Notes: a model not told the origin generated them from the letters alone. A stretch of 64,000 nt of DNA from QHXW01 sp035297145 (GCA_035297145.1 DATGZN010000066.1:31223-95222), one strand, 5' to 3'; counted from the stretch's first letter, positions 32,687-42,063 are shown. A program made the numbers and translations.

Positions 32687-33582
32687 AGCTCTCTGCCGGT
32701 CAGCAGCCGGTAGGCTTCCCGGTACTTCTCACTGGTCCTCTGCGCGACCTCGGGGGGCAGAACCGGGGCAGGCGGCTGCTTGTTCCAGCGAATCTCCTCT
32801 AAATAATCACGTACGTATTGTTTGTCGTAAGAGTTCTGCGCTTGTCCGGCTTTGTATGAATCCAGCGGCCAAAAACGTGAAGAATCCGGGGTCAGCACTT
32901 CGTCTCCGAGCACCAGTTTTCCGCCGATGAAGCCGAACTCGAATTTAGTATCGGCGATGATGATACCGCGAGTTTCCGCGTACGACGCGGCGCGCGTGTA
33001 AATGGCGAGCGTCAGATCACGCAGTTGCCGCGCGGTATCTTGTCCCACAACCCCTGCCATGCGCTCGAACGAAATGTTCTCGTCGTGGCCGGTCTGCGCT
33101 TTGGTGGAGGGCGTGAAAATCGGCTCGGGGAGTTTACTGCTCTCCTGCAATCCTTTGGGAAGCGGAATTCCGCAAACGGTTCCGCTGGCGCGATATTCCT
33201 TCCAGCCGGAGCCCGCGAGATACCCGCGCGCCACGCACTCCATGGGCACCATGTCCGCGCGCTTCACCAGCATGGAGCGGCCCTCGAGCTGCGCCCGGAA
33301 TGGCCGCAGCACGGCCGGATAGGCGTCCAAATTAGCGGTGAGGAAGTGGGTTTCCGTCACGTCGCGCAGCAGCTCGAACCAGAAAATTGACATCTGTGTG
33401 AGCACGCGTCCCTTGTCGGGAATGCCAGTGGGCAGCACGACGTCGAAAGCCGAAAGACGATCGGTGGCGACGATCAGGAGCTGGTCGCCGAGCTGGTACA
33501 CGTCGCGAACTTTACCACGGGAGAAGCGCTCGATGCCGTCGAGGCTGGTTTCTAGAATGATCGGTTCTTGGATGGATTCCAC
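32683..33582 (-). CDS. purC: Phosphoribosylaminoimidazole-succinocarboxamide synthase (SAICAR synthase)
   Basis: Joins CAIR and aspartate with ATP in purine synthesis. Motifs: RFSRGKVRDVYQLGDQLLIV, ATDRLSAFDVVLPTGIPDKG, FTPSTKAQTGHDENISFERM, IIIADTKFEFGFIGGKLVLG, LTPDSSRFWP. The length is 299 residues from GTG 33582, which has GAAGG shortly upstream. The frame stays open further upstream, but that part overlaps the nitrilase-family gene and is not PurC-like. It heads the coupled set purC-cvpA-fis-gph-HIT. Confidence 0.96.
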   Translation of the reverse strand: MESIQEPIILETSLDGIERFSRGKVRDVYQLGDQLLIVATDRLSAFDVVLPTGIPDKGRVLTQMSIFWFELLRDVTETHFLTANLDAYPAVLRPFRAQLEGRSMLVKRADMVPMECVARGYLAGSGWKEYRASGTVCGIPLPKGLQESSKLPEPIFTPSTKAQTGHDENISFERMAGVVGQDTARQLRDLTLAIYTRAASYAETRGIIIADTKFEFGFIGGKLVLGDEVLTPDSSRFWPLDSYKAGQAQNSYDKQYVRDYLEEIRWNKQPPAPVLPPEVAQRTSEKYREAYRLLTGREL

Positions 33583-33649
33583 GCTGCCTTCAAATTTTAC
33601 TCGGGGGCACCCAAAATCATACTGGGAAAAATCGGCAAAGGCAAACGGT

Positions 33650-34474
33650 TCAGCGGTGGAGATCTTCGGTGGCGTGGGTGATCGCACGGTACGCGTCAGG
33701 ACGGCGGTCGCGGAACAGCGGGAAGCGGCGGCGCGCGTCGATGACCTGTTCACGGCTGAACTCCGCGCACACGATTTCCTCGTTCGCGTCACCGGCTTTG
33801 GCGATGATTTTGCCCAGAGGATCGATCACCATGCTCTTGCCGGACATCTGCCAATCGCCTTCGCGGCCCACGTGATTGCAGGCGGCAAGGAAGACGCCAT
33901 TTTCGAGCGAGCGCGTGGTGAGGAAGTTTTCCCAGGGATCGCCGATTGGCGTGGCATACGGCGCAATGATCAATTCGGCGCCGTGCAGAGCGAGGCAGCG
34001 GCACGATTCGGGAAACAGGTTGTCATAGCAGATGGAGAAGCCGACGGTCCACTCGCCGATGTGAAAGACAGGAAACGTGGAGCCGCCGCGGAAGTAGATT
34101 TTCTCCAGGCTCAACAGCGCCGCCGGATGCACCTTGCGATACTTGCCGGTGATTTCGCCATCCGGATTGATGAGCATTGCGGTGTCGTAGTAGAGGCCCG
34201 GGCGGGCCATTTCGAAGATTGTCGACACTACGTGGATTCCGTGCCGGCGTGCCTCCGCCTTCATGCGCGTCTGCGTGTAGCCATCGTCAGGCTCGGCGTA
34301 ATCCATGTAATGATGGTCGCGGTATTGCGGGAAGTATTCGTTGTTGAAGAATTCCGGCAGCACGATGACGTCGGGCTTCGAGCGCGCGGCCTCAGCGATG
34401 AATTCGCAAGCGCGGCCGACGTTTTCGTCGCGGGCCACTGCGCGGCTGTTCATCTGGATCAGTGCGATTCGCAT
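33650..34474 (-). CDS. Nitrilase-superfamily amidohydrolase, N-carbamoylputrescine amidase-like
   Basis: A 274-residue carbon-nitrogen hydrolase starting at MRIALIQMNSRAVARDENVG. The catalytic triad is visible: E41 in VLPEFFNNEYF, K114 in ITGKYRKVHP and C149 in GFSICYDNLFPE. NNEYF and the CYDNLFPE context resemble AguB, the N-carbamoylputrescine amidase of polyamine synthesis. No arginine decarboxylase or agmatine deiminase gene is adjacent, so the substrate is not settled. Confidence 0.88.
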   Translation of the reverse strand: MRIALIQMNSRAVARDENVGRACEFIAEAARSKPDVIVLPEFFNNEYFPQYRDHHYMDYAEPDDGYTQTRMKAEARRHGIHVVSTIFEMARPGLYYDTAMLINPDGEITGKYRKVHPAALLSLEKIYFRGGSTFPVFHIGEWTVGFSICYDNLFPESCRCLALHGAELIIAPYATPIGDPWENFLTTRSLENGVFLAACNHVGREGDWQMSGKSMVIDPLGKIIAKAGDANEEIVCAEFSREQVIDARRRFPLFRDRRPDAYRAITHATEDLHR

Positions 34475-34479
34475 AACGC

Positions 34480-34932
34480 TCACAGGCAGACGCGAATTGC
34501 CTGCGCCTCTATTTCCTTTCCGGCGGCGGCCAGCAGTTCCGCCGGAAGCCGCTGCTGCGCATCCTGAAACAGCTCGTTTTCTTCGCGCCGAATGTGACGG
34601 CGCAGTAGGTCGCAAAAGCGATCGAGCAGCTCAGCGGAAGGCGCGGTGCGCATCTCGTCGATCATGCGTTCGAGCGCGCGATGGTCGTCGATCAGCTCCG
34701 CAAGAATCGTCATCTTGCCGAGTTCGCGCTCGATCAGCGGAAACAGAACCTGCTCCTCGATGTCAAAATGATTTGTGAGCTCGATTTCATAGCGGTCAAC
34801 GGCTCGCTTGGCGAGATGGCGAATGGTCGCCTCGGAGCGGTCCTCGTGCAAAGCGCGTTCGGTCAGAACGCAGAGGGCCAAGCCGTTGTGGTGCTGCTGG
34901 GAAAGCGGAATCAGCGCCGGGTCGCGAAGCAT
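34480..34932 (-). CDS. Hemerythrin-like HHE domain protein
   Basis: A 150-residue four-helix protein with the metal-binding His pattern: LIPLSQQHHNGLAL, ELTNHFDIEEQVLFPLIERE, AELIDDHRALERMIDEMR and CDLLRRHIRREENELF. It should bind a di-iron centre, with roles in oxygen or nitric-oxide sensing or iron handling. It lies five bases upstream of the nitrilase-family gene on the same strand. Confidence 0.88.
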   Translation of the reverse strand: MLRDPALIPLSQQHHNGLALCVLTERALHEDRSEATIRHLAKRAVDRYEIELTNHFDIEEQVLFPLIERELGKMTILAELIDDHRALERMIDEMRTAPSAELLDRFCDLLRRHIRREENELFQDAQQRLPAELLAAAGKEIEAQAIRVCL

Positions 34933-34987
34933 GTTTTCATTTTGCGATAGTTTTGCGTTTCGCGTCTGACTCTCTATACTCTTCTCT

Positions 34988-35848
34988 ATGCCATTTTGTG
35001 TAAAGTGCGGCGCCCAACTGGGCGATCAGGCGAGATTTTGCGCGAGCTGCGGAAGTCCGGCGGCGGGTGCGGGTGACGCGCCGGCGGCGCAGGTGGTGGT
35101 CGAGCCGCTGGAGTACGAGATCCAGGGAGACAACCTGCAAGTTGCACGCATTTACCTCAAGCCGGATCAGGAGATCTACGCCGAAGCCGGCAAGATGGTC
35201 TATAAGACCGCCAACGTCAGCTGGGAAACGCGCATGAGCGGCGAGACGCTAGGCGAGAAACTGCTCGGAGCTCTGCGCCGGACGATTACGGGCGAGTCGC
35301 TGTTCCTCACGTACTTCCGTTCAGACGGGCCGGGAGAGCTAGGCTTCGCCGGCAGCTATCCGGGCAAGATTCAGTTGTTCGATCTGGCGGAGGGACAAAG
35401 CATCATGGCACAGCGCGATGCGTTTTTGTTCGCTCAAACCAGCGTGCAGTTCAATATCGCGTTCGTGAAGAAGCTCGGCGCGGGATTTTTCGGCGGCGAG
35501 GGTTTTATTCTCGAGAAGTTGACGGGGCCGGGAGCTGTGTTCATCCATGCGGGCGGCGACTTCGTAGAATTCCAACTGGCGGAGGGTGAGGTGCTACATG
35601 TGGACGCCGGTAATATCGTGGCGTTCGATGAATCGGTGGACTACGATATCGAGTTCGTGGGCGGAATCAAGACGGCGCTCTTCGGCGGCGAAGGTTTATT
35701 CCTCGCCAAAATGACCGGCCCCGGCCGCTTGATTGTGCAAAGCATGACCATCAACAAGCTGCGCCGCGAACTCGCGCCGGGCAAAACCAGCGCCGACGAA
35801 CACAGCCCGCTGACCGCGCTCTCCGACATTTTCGCGAGCGAAGATTGA
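34988..35848 (+). CDS. AIM24/TIGR00266-family protein with N-terminal zinc ribbon
   Basis: A 286-residue protein. Residues 1-22 form a zinc ribbon (MPFCVKCGAQLGDQARFCAS, then CG). From about residue 38 comes the AIM24 beta-helix-like domain (LEYEIQGDNLQVARIYLKPD, EAGKMVYKTANVSWETRM, FSYPGK-like repeats, VHAGGDFVEFQLAEGE-like strands). The bacterial function is not established. The ribbon is often fused to this domain in bacteria. Confidence 0.85.
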   Translation: MPFCVKCGAQLGDQARFCASCGSPAAGAGDAPAAQVVVEPLEYEIQGDNLQVARIYLKPDQEIYAEAGKMVYKTANVSWETRMSGETLGEKLLGALRRTITGESLFLTYFRSDGPGELGFAGSYPGKIQLFDLAEGQSIMAQRDAFLFAQTSVQFNIAFVKKLGAGFFGGEGFILEKLTGPGAVFIHAGGDFVEFQLAEGEVLHVDAGNIVAFDESVDYDIEFVGGIKTALFGGEGLFLAKMTGPGRLIVQSMTINKLRRELAPGKTSADEHSPLTALSDIFASED

Positions 35849-35876
35849 GGCTAACGGTTGGTCGTCCGGCTTCTGT

Positions 35877-36260
35877 CTACCTGACGCGGTAAACATACGC
35901 CTGTTCGACAAACATTCCGTCGATAACGTTGCCCCCAAGCCGCATTTCGTGAACGTTGGCTGTCGTTCCAAAGGTTCGTCGTAAGGCGCGCATGAGAGGA
36001 TCTTTCGGGCTGACGAGCGTGATTGTAATTGCCGTTGTGAGATCGGGGTCAGAGGCTCGTATGGCGGACAACAATCGGACATATGCCTCCTTTGGGCCCT
36101 CGGTGTCGACAACGGGTGAAGCGATGTAGAGGCGCCACGCTTCGAACTCCGAGGAGTAGAGCCACAAGGCAACACTGACCTTGAAACCAGCCCGATCGAG
36201 TATCTGAAGCACTCGTTCGCCGGCCGCAATGTCGACGTCTACCAATGTTGCTTTATCCAT
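35877..36260 (-). CDS. Hypothetical protein (127 aa)
   Basis: A soluble acidic protein: ATLVDVDIAAGERVLQILDR, AGFKVSVALWLYSSEFEAWR, LYIASPVVDTEGPKEAYVRL, and a C-terminus GNVIDGMFVEQAYVYRV. It resembles small uncharacterised proteins seen in varied bacteria. No catalytic motif is clear. It is convergent with the AIM24-type gene. Confidence 0.7.
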   Translation of the reverse strand: MDKATLVDVDIAAGERVLQILDRAGFKVSVALWLYSSEFEAWRLYIASPVVDTEGPKEAYVRLLSAIRASDPDLTTAITITLVSPKDPLMRALRRTFGTTANVHEMRLGGNVIDGMFVEQAYVYRVR

Positions 36261-36377
36261 CTCAGCACCCCGTGTTTTCGGTCAGAAATTGCGGAGAGAA
36301 TCGCTTCCGCCGCCTCGCGTGAATGTTTTCGGTAGCGGCTCTGCTTTACTTGAGCGGGACGGCTGAAGCCATGTACG

Positions 36378-37160
36378 TCAGCGAATCGGCGAAAACGGCG
36401 CCGACTTGAACAGCGAGATCTGAATCACCGCCGAAACCTGCCCATACTTGTCGACAGACTCCTTGCGCACCTTGATCCACTCGGGGTCGGCGCCAAATGC
36501 ATCCCAGGCCTTCTCACGCGCGGCCAGGCTCTCGAACGGAATCAGGTATGTGAGGTTGGGCATGTTCGGACCGAACATGGTTGAGCTGTAAAGAATGGGA
36601 TGCACTCCGACACGATGGAAGATCTGGATTTCCGGCCCGGCGAAGCGCTCATGCAGCGCTTTGAGCTGGCGCCAGGTGGGTGAATGATAGACGCGCAGCT
36701 CGAAGATGCGCGAAGTTTTTGGCGGATCGGCCGGTGTGACAATCTCGGGACTGTAGTCGGCGGCCTGGAGAATAGTGCTCGATTGCTGATCGAACGCGGG
36801 CTCGCCTGAATCCCACTGTTCGAAGTTCTTCATCAGCTCCGCATCCTGGTGGATGCGCGTGTGCACGCCCCACATCTCGTCAAGCGATTGAAAGCCGTAG
36901 AGGGCGACCATCTGCGGCATGTGCGGGGCGATCAATGACTCCAGAAAAATCACCGGACCGTTGTGCCGCACCTTCTGCATCGCCGGGAGCGCGAGCTTGC
37001 TGAAATAATCGCGCATGCGCTCCACCTGGGCGCCCTGTTGCAAGTAAAACGTCTCCAGCACGTAAAATCCCGTGCGCTTCTCACCGGTAGCCCCGGCGGG
37101 GCGGGCCGCTGCCAGCATTCCCATTCCTCCCATCACTCCGAAAAACGATCTCCGATTCAC
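36378..37160 (-). CDS. Tat-exported NIPSNAP-family protein
   Basis: A 260-residue protein. The twin-arginine start MNRRSFFGVMGGMGMLAAAR is followed by two tandem NIPSNAP ferredoxin-like domains (FYVLETFYLQQGAQVERMRD; RIFELRVYHSPTWRQLKALH). Function is unknown for the family; Tat-exported forms are frequent in soil bacteria. The 117-base gap to the neighbouring 127-aa gene holds nothing evident. Confidence 0.88.
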   Translation of the reverse strand: MNRRSFFGVMGGMGMLAAARPAGATGEKRTGFYVLETFYLQQGAQVERMRDYFSKLALPAMQKVRHNGPVIFLESLIAPHMPQMVALYGFQSLDEMWGVHTRIHQDAELMKNFEQWDSGEPAFDQQSSTILQAADYSPEIVTPADPPKTSRIFELRVYHSPTWRQLKALHERFAGPEIQIFHRVGVHPILYSSTMFGPNMPNLTYLIPFESLAAREKAWDAFGADPEWIKVRKESVDKYGQVSAVIQISLFKSAPFSPIR

Positions 37161-37246
37161 CGATTGACCTTCGATCTAATATAACGCCGGCAATCCATGC
37201 GCTAAAATCCGTCTATGTCGTCACACTCCGCGACGGCCGCACAGGC

Positions 37247-37870
37247 ATGAGAATCGCCGCACTCATTTTGATCGCCCTTGCGCTTTGTGGATGCTCGAAG
37301 CACACGCCCGAGGCGGCCGCAAGCGATGAGCGGGCGCCGGATTCCTACAAGGTCCAGTTCGATACCAGCAAGGGCCAGTTTGTCGTTGCTGTGACCCGCG
37401 GCTGGGCGCCTCTAGGCGCGGATCGCTTCTACACGCTGGTCAAGAGCGGATTCTACGACGGCGCCCGCTTTTTCCGTGTGAGGCCGGGTTTTGTCGTACA
37501 GTTTGGCATCGCCGGCGACCCGGCAGTCAACGCCAAGTGGCGCAACGCGAATTTGCAAGATGATCCTGTGGCCCAGAGTAATCGGCCCGGTACCATTACC
37601 TATGCGGCGGAAAGATCTCCCAATACGCGCAGCACGCAGGTCTTTATCAATTTGGCAGATAATGTCCGTTTGGATGCTACTCGCTTTGCTCCTTTCGGCG
37701 CGGTGACGCAGGGGATGGATGTGGTGTCGCAATTCTACAGCGATTACGGTGAAATTCGGCCTATGGGCACTGGTCCGGACGAAGGACGCGCCGAAGCCGA
37801 GGGCAACGCGTACTTCGTGCGTGAATTCCCTAGGCTCGACTACATCAAGAACGCGACGATCGAAAAATGA
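37247..37870 (+). CDS. Cyclophilin-type peptidyl-prolyl isomerase, lipoprotein
   Basis: A 207-residue protein with a lipobox (LIALALCGCSKH) and a cyclophilin domain: VQFDTSKGQFVVAVTRGWAP, FYDGARFFRVRPGFVVQFGI, NTRSTQVFINLADNVRLDAT. The usual active-site RFHRVI reads RFFRVR, and QTQFFI reads STQVFI, so activity may be reduced. The mature protein sits in the envelope. It overlaps the next gene by four bases (ATGA). Confidence 0.88.
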   Translation: MRIAALILIALALCGCSKHTPEAAASDERAPDSYKVQFDTSKGQFVVAVTRGWAPLGADRFYTLVKSGFYDGARFFRVRPGFVVQFGIAGDPAVNAKWRNANLQDDPVAQSNRPGTITYAAERSPNTRSTQVFINLADNVRLDATRFAPFGAVTQGMDVVSQFYSDYGEIRPMGTGPDEGRAEAEGNAYFVREFPRLDYIKNATIEK

Positions 37871-38676
37871 AGTACCGCCTGATGCTTTGTGTGATTCTGA
37901 CGTGTGCCGCGGCAACTGCCGCGGATGTCGCCGCCCTGCGGTTGCAACTCCGTACGCGTGTCGAAGCGTTCAAGGGTAGTGGCGAATGGCACGAGGTGCA
38001 GATTGATCAAACCTTGCCTGTTTCCCGCACGGCAATCCTGATTTGCGACATGTGGGATAAGCACTGGTGCTCCGGTGCGAGCCGGCGCGTTGACGGGCTT
38101 GCCGCGAGCATGAATCCCGTGCTGGAAAAAGCGCGTGCGGCCGGCGTGCAGATTATTCACGCGCCATCGGAAACTATGGACTTCTATAAGGACGCGCCGC
38201 AGCGCCTGCGAATCCTGGCGTTCGCCAAGACAAGCCCACCGCCGAGCCTGGGCCTCGCCGATCCACCGCTGCCCATCGACGACTCCGATGGCGGCTGCGA
38301 CACCCCGGACAAGTTCTACACGGCGTGGACCCGTGAGAACGCTACGCTACGTATCGCGCCCGAGGACGTGATCTCCGACAATGGCGCCGAGATCTACACT
38401 TTCCTGAAGAGTCGAGGAATCGATAACCTCCTCATTATGGGCGTGCACACCAACATGTGCGTGCTAAACCGTTCGTTCGCGATCAAGCAGATGACCAACT
38501 GGGGCGAGCGATGCATTCTGGTCCGCGACTTGACGGATTCGATGTACAACCCTAAGTCCCGTCCATACATCTCGCATGACCAGGGCACCGAGCTGGTGAT
38601 CGAGCACATCGAGAAGTACTGGGCGCCGACCATGCTGAGCGAGCAGTTGATGCAGGCGCTTCGTGACGCCAGATAA
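37867..38676 (+). CDS. Secreted isochorismatase/nicotinamidase-family hydrolase
   Basis: A 269-residue protein with a signal peptide (LMLCVILTCAAATAA). The cysteine-hydrolase fold shows catalytic Asp in AILICDMWDKHWCSGAS, Lys near KFYTAW and Cys in LIMGVHTNMCVLNRSFAI. Substrates of exported members are unknown. The start is coupled to the cyclophilin gene. Confidence 0.88.
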   Translation: MKYRLMLCVILTCAAATAADVAALRLQLRTRVEAFKGSGEWHEVQIDQTLPVSRTAILICDMWDKHWCSGASRRVDGLAASMNPVLEKARAAGVQIIHAPSETMDFYKDAPQRLRILAFAKTSPPPSLGLADPPLPIDDSDGGCDTPDKFYTAWTRENATLRIAPEDVISDNGAEIYTFLKSRGIDNLLIMGVHTNMCVLNRSFAIKQMTNWGERCILVRDLTDSMYNPKSRPYISHDQGTELVIEHIEKYWAPTMLSEQLMQALRDAR

Positions 38677-38685
38677 ACGCTCGGC

Positions 38686-39936
38686 CTACTCCGAAATGAG
38701 TGCCTGGTACACCAGCGTGCGCGTTTGTCTAAAATACGGGCCGATGGCGGCCTGCGGTATTTGCACCATTAGTACGGTAACCAGCTTTTCCTTTGGATCA
38801 ACCCAGAAGTAAGTGCCCGCAATGCCGGCCCAGGAGAAATCTCCGACCGATCCGGGAACAGGATTGCGGCCTGGGTCCGTGCGGACGGCGAAGCCCAGGC
38901 CGAAGCTGGTGCCCATCTCAGGTGTGGGACCGAATGCGCCGAGAGCGATCGCGAGAGGGGAATGCCGATCCGTCGAAGGTGGGAGTTCATCGGAGGTCAT
39001 CAAAGCGACGGTCTTTGGCGCGAGGATGCGGACACCCTCGAGCTCGCCGCCGTTGAGCAGCATCTGGCAGAAGCGCGCGTAGTCGCCGGCGGTCGAGAGC
39101 ATGCCGCCGCCTCCCGATAAGACCGCGGGTTTCAAGGTCAGATCGATGGGCCCCATGGCGATTGCGGAATCCGGGCGGGCCAGGCGCGCGGCTTGCAATG
39201 CGCTCAGATAGAAACCGGTATCATGCATTCCGAGTGGACGGGTGATGTGTTCGGCGATGAAAGCGTCCAGTTCCTGTCCGCTCACGACCTCGACGATACG
39301 GCCCAGAACATCGGTCGACATGCTGTACTCCCAGACTTCGCCCGGCTGGTGCAAGAGCGGCAGGTGCGCAATGGCCGAAACCATTTCGGCGAGTGATTTG
39401 CTGGCGAAGAGATTGCTCTTCCGGTAGATCTCGTCCACCGGCGAGGTGCCGAAGAACCCGTAGGTGAGTCCGGAAGTGTGGCGCAGCAGATCCTGCACCG
39501 TCATGGCTCGCTTCGGCGCGGCCTTCTCGACGCCCACCGTGACGTCCTTGAACTCGGGAAGGTACTGCGCCACAGGAGCGCCGATATCGAGCTTGCCCTC
39601 TTCGGCGAGGATCATGATGGCGACCGAGGTAACGGGCTTCGACATGGAGGCGATGCGGAAGATGGAATCGCTCTTCATCGGCGTCTCGGTGTGCCGTTCC
39701 TGAAATCCGAGCGTCATGAAAGAGGCGATTTTGCCCTGCCGTGCAATCAGCAGCACGGCGCCCGGAATGCGGCGGCTTTCCACATCCGCCTTCATTTGGC
39801 CGCGCACCCGTTCGAGGCGTGGGGACGAGAAACCCACTTCTTCGGGCCCCTTGGCGACGGGCAGTGGTTGGCAGAGCGCCCCAATCGGCAGCAGGGCGGC
39901 CAGCAGGGCGAGAGAGCTTCTCCGTGTGATGAGCAT
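38686..39936 (-). CDS. Class C beta-lactamase-like serine hydrolase
   Basis: A 416-residue secreted protein (signal RRSSLALLAALLPIGALCQP). The SxxK motif is S97-M-S-K100 in FRIASMSKPVTS and the second motif is Y204-S-M in VWEYSMSTD. A late GTYFWVDP region replaces the KTG box. It belongs to the esterase/D-amino-peptidase/EstB-like serine hydrolases rather than proven beta-lactamases. It is convergent with the isochorismatase-like gene, nine bases apart. Confidence 0.88.
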   Translation of the reverse strand: MLITRRSSLALLAALLPIGALCQPLPVAKGPEEVGFSSPRLERVRGQMKADVESRRIPGAVLLIARQGKIASFMTLGFQERHTETPMKSDSIFRIASMSKPVTSVAIMILAEEGKLDIGAPVAQYLPEFKDVTVGVEKAAPKRAMTVQDLLRHTSGLTYGFFGTSPVDEIYRKSNLFASKSLAEMVSAIAHLPLLHQPGEVWEYSMSTDVLGRIVEVVSGQELDAFIAEHITRPLGMHDTGFYLSALQAARLARPDSAIAMGPIDLTLKPAVLSGGGGMLSTAGDYARFCQMLLNGGELEGVRILAPKTVALMTSDELPPSTDRHSPLAIALGAFGPTPEMGTSFGLGFAVRTDPGRNPVPGSVGDFSWAGIAGTYFWVDPKEKLVTVLMVQIPQAAIGPYFRQTRTLVYQALISE

Positions 39937-39988
39937 CGGGATCAGCTTACCGCAGCGGGTGAGGTAAGTGAGGACACTCGTCGAGTGA

Positions 39989-40615
39989 CTACACGAATCG
40001 CGTGATGTTCTCTACCGGAATCCGATGCGGATCGAGGCCTGGTTCGTCGGGGTAGCCTAGAGCGACCAGCGCTGCCACCTCCGCGTGAGCCGGCAGTTGG
40101 AACTGCGCTTTCACCTTGGCGGGATCGAAGCCCAGCATGGGCGATGACCCGATCCCAAACGACTCGGCGGCGAGCAATAGATATCCAAGGGCGGTGTACG
40201 TGATGGCCCGTCCCCATTGATGCCGCTGCTCAGGCGTCAGATTGGCGAAATACGCAAGAATCCCGTCCCGCGTTTTCGTGCGCCGCTCCGGCGGCCATAC
40301 CGGATGCTGAACCTCGTCGACGCGTGCAAGCGCTTCGTCCATGTCGCTGTATAGCACAATCACGGCGGACGCTGCCTCGACTTGCGGCTGCCCAAACGCC
40401 GCCTCGCGCAACTGCTTTTTCGCTTCGGCGCTGCGCACTACGACAAAACGCCAGGGCTGCAAATTCCAAGGCGAGGGAGCACGCGATGCAATCCGTAGCA
40501 GATCCAGCAGATTCTGCTCGGAAATGGCATCCGGCCGGTACCGGCGGATCGATCGGCGATGCCCGGCGACCTGCTCAAGTGTGTCCCGTGCACTCAAAAT
40601 CTCAGCAGTTGACAT
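39989..40615 (-). CDS. Nitroreductase-family flavoprotein
   Basis: From ATG 40615 about 208 residues: HRRSIRRYRPDAISEQNLLD, SRAPSPWNLQPWRFVVVRSA, ESFGIGSSPMLGFDPAKVKA, LVALGYPDEPG. These are the FMN- and NAD(P)H-binding regions of the NfsA/FRP-like superfamily. The true substrate is unknown. An in-frame ATG at 40663 exists, but the extra residues are not family-like. Confidence 0.9.
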   Translation of the reverse strand: MSTAEILSARDTLEQVAGHRRSIRRYRPDAISEQNLLDLLRIASRAPSPWNLQPWRFVVVRSAEAKKQLREAAFGQPQVEAASAVIVLYSDMDEALARVDEVQHPVWPPERRTKTRDGILAYFANLTPEQRHQWGRAITYTALGYLLLAAESFGIGSSPMLGFDPAKVKAQFQLPAHAEVAALVALGYPDEPGLDPHRIPVENITRFV

Positions 40616-40741
40616 AGGTGTTGGATTCGGTGAGAGTGCCATCAGTTGCAACAATACACGCAACGGTGCGTCGAACGGTGAAAGTGGGGTTCGTGCCGCC
40701 CATGTGTTGCTGGCGCCACTCGCCGCTATAATGGCCGTAGC

Positions 40742-40818
40742 GCGCCCGTAGCTCAGTTGGATAGAGCGGCTGGCTTCGAACCAGTAGGTCGGGAGTTCGA
40801 GTCTCTCCGGGCGCGCCA
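40742..40818 (+). tRNA. tRNA-Arg, anticodon TCG
   Basis: A complete cloverleaf: acceptor GCGCCCG/CGGGCGC, D stem GCTC/GAGC, anticodon stem GCTGG/CCAGT around loop CTTCGAA (anticodon TCG), T arm GGGAG-TTCGAGT-CTCTC, and encoded CCA at 40816-40818. It is followed 30 bases later by the end of a tyrosine integrase gene, so the 3' half is the probable chromosomal attachment site. Confidence 0.95.
40790..40818. other. Presumed left attachment site within the 3' end of tRNA-Arg
   Basis: Tyrosine integrases commonly use tRNA 3' ends, leaving the tRNA intact and a direct repeat of its 3' end at the far side of the element. The integrase gene lies immediately beyond this tRNA. I searched the rest of the window by eye for the T-arm/acceptor sequence (TTCGAGTCTCTCCGGGCGCG) and found no second copy, so the right end is unresolved. 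Confidence 0.45.
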
Positions 40819-40848
40819 GTAGTTCCAGGCGCTTACCGAACGATGCGT

Positions 40849-42063
40849 TTACTGAACAGGTCGGTTGACTGCCTTCTTGACTGCCACCGGATTCAACGCC
40901 TCGTCCATTTTGAGCGCGGTCTCCCTCTTCGTCTCTTCCAACAGGTGGCCATACACCTGGAGCGTGAACGCCACGGAACTGTGGCCAAGAAGTTCGCTAA
41001 TTGCCTTGATGTGCACTCCTTGAGCAATCAGAATTGCGACCGCACTGTGACGAAGATCGTGGAGGCGCATCTTGGGCAACCCTGCCAGAGCGAGAATCCT
41101 CTGAAACCGCCGCAGGACGCTCCTCTCGTCTAATGGAGTCCCGACCTTCGTCGTGAAGACGAGGTTCCAATTGTTCCCGCGCCATGCACTTCCAGCCAAC
41201 TGGCGTTCTTGCTCTTGGAATGCCAGATGGTGGCGGAGTGCAGAGACCGCAACCGCTGGCAGCGTCACAACGCGAGCCGAATAGCCGCCCTTGGGTTCCA
41301 CAAGTCGTAGCCCGCCCTTTTCAGGGTAGAGCTTCTTGTCGATTCTCTGGAGTGCTTGGCGGATGTTGAACCGGCCCGTATCGAGATCAAGGTCGGGCCA
41401 CGCCACGCCCAGACCTTCACCCAAACGCAAGCCAAGGGACAGGACCGTGGCCAAGAGCGCATACAACCGATCGGTCTTGGCGGTTTCCAAGAATGTTCGG
41501 GCCTGCTCGACATTGAAATACCGGATGTTCGGTTTCGGAGCAACAGGAGGGTCAACGAGGGTAGCCACGTTTCGCGGGACATTGCCGTACTTCACGGCGG
41601 AGTTTAAAGCGGTGCAGAGTGTTCGATGGAGGTGTCGCACCGACCGCGGAGACAGCGGCCGGCCAGTGCGCTCGGATGCGGTCTGGCTTGCCTGGTTAAG
41701 GAAGGCTTGAACCCGCTGCGGCGAAAGCTTCTGCAAAGGTATCTGGCCTAAGGTCGGCAATAGATGCTGTCTCATCGCGAAATCGTAGAACTTCAACGTC
41801 TTGGGCCGAACCGTTTGCCTTGCGACATGCTCGAACCACCACTGCAGAAATTGACCGGTTGTCTGCTTTTCCGACGCAATGGGCAACCCGAGCTGCTGAT
41901 CCCGGAGCGCTGCTGTTAATTTTTCCCGGACTTCTTTCCTAGTCTTGGCATAGAAGAACTTTCGTCGTCTCCTTCCGTTCTTCCAGTCGATGCTGACTAT
42001 GGCTGACCACCGGCCATCAGTTCGTTTGTAAATTGACCCTTCATTTTGTCCGCGCTTTGCCAT
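40849..42063 (-). CDS. int: Tyrosine site-specific recombinase (integrase)
   Basis: A 404-residue phage-type integrase from ATG 42063. It has an N-terminal AP2-like arm-binding region (GSIYKRTDGRWSAIVSIDWK), a SAM-like core-binding domain, and a catalytic domain with R213 (LGLRLGEGLG), K258 (VEPKGGYSAR), H335-x-x-R338 (LHDLRHS), H361 (LGHSSV) and nucleophile Y371 (QVYGHL). All catalytic residues are intact. Its gene points toward the tRNA-Arg, and its start overlaps the end of the zinc-finger gene by 23 bases. Confidence 0.95.
   Translation of the reverse strand: MAKRGQNEGSIYKRTDGRWSAIVSIDWKNGRRRRKFFYAKTRKEVREKLTAALRDQQLGLPIASEKQTTGQFLQWWFEHVARQTVRPKTLKFYDFAMRQHLLPTLGQIPLQKLSPQRVQAFLNQASQTASERTGRPLSPRSVRHLHRTLCTALNSAVKYGNVPRNVATLVDPPVAPKPNIRYFNVEQARTFLETAKTDRLYALLATVLSLGLRLGEGLGVAWPDLDLDTGRFNIRQALQRIDKKLYPEKGGLRLVEPKGGYSARVVTLPAVAVSALRHHLAFQEQERQLAGSAWRGNNWNLVFTTKVGTPLDERSVLRRFQRILALAGLPKMRLHDLRHSAVAILIAQGVHIKAISELLGHSSVAFTLQVYGHLLEETKRETALKMDEALNPVAVKKAVNRPVQ

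Noticed and set aside
33338..34567. 409-codon plus-strand frame
   Set aside because: Antisense to purC and the nitrilase-family gene, both well supported.
37247..38676. Cyclophilin plus isochorismatase as a novel system
   Set aside because: The genes are coupled, but each is a common exported enzyme and no shared substrate or pathway can be argued from the sequence.
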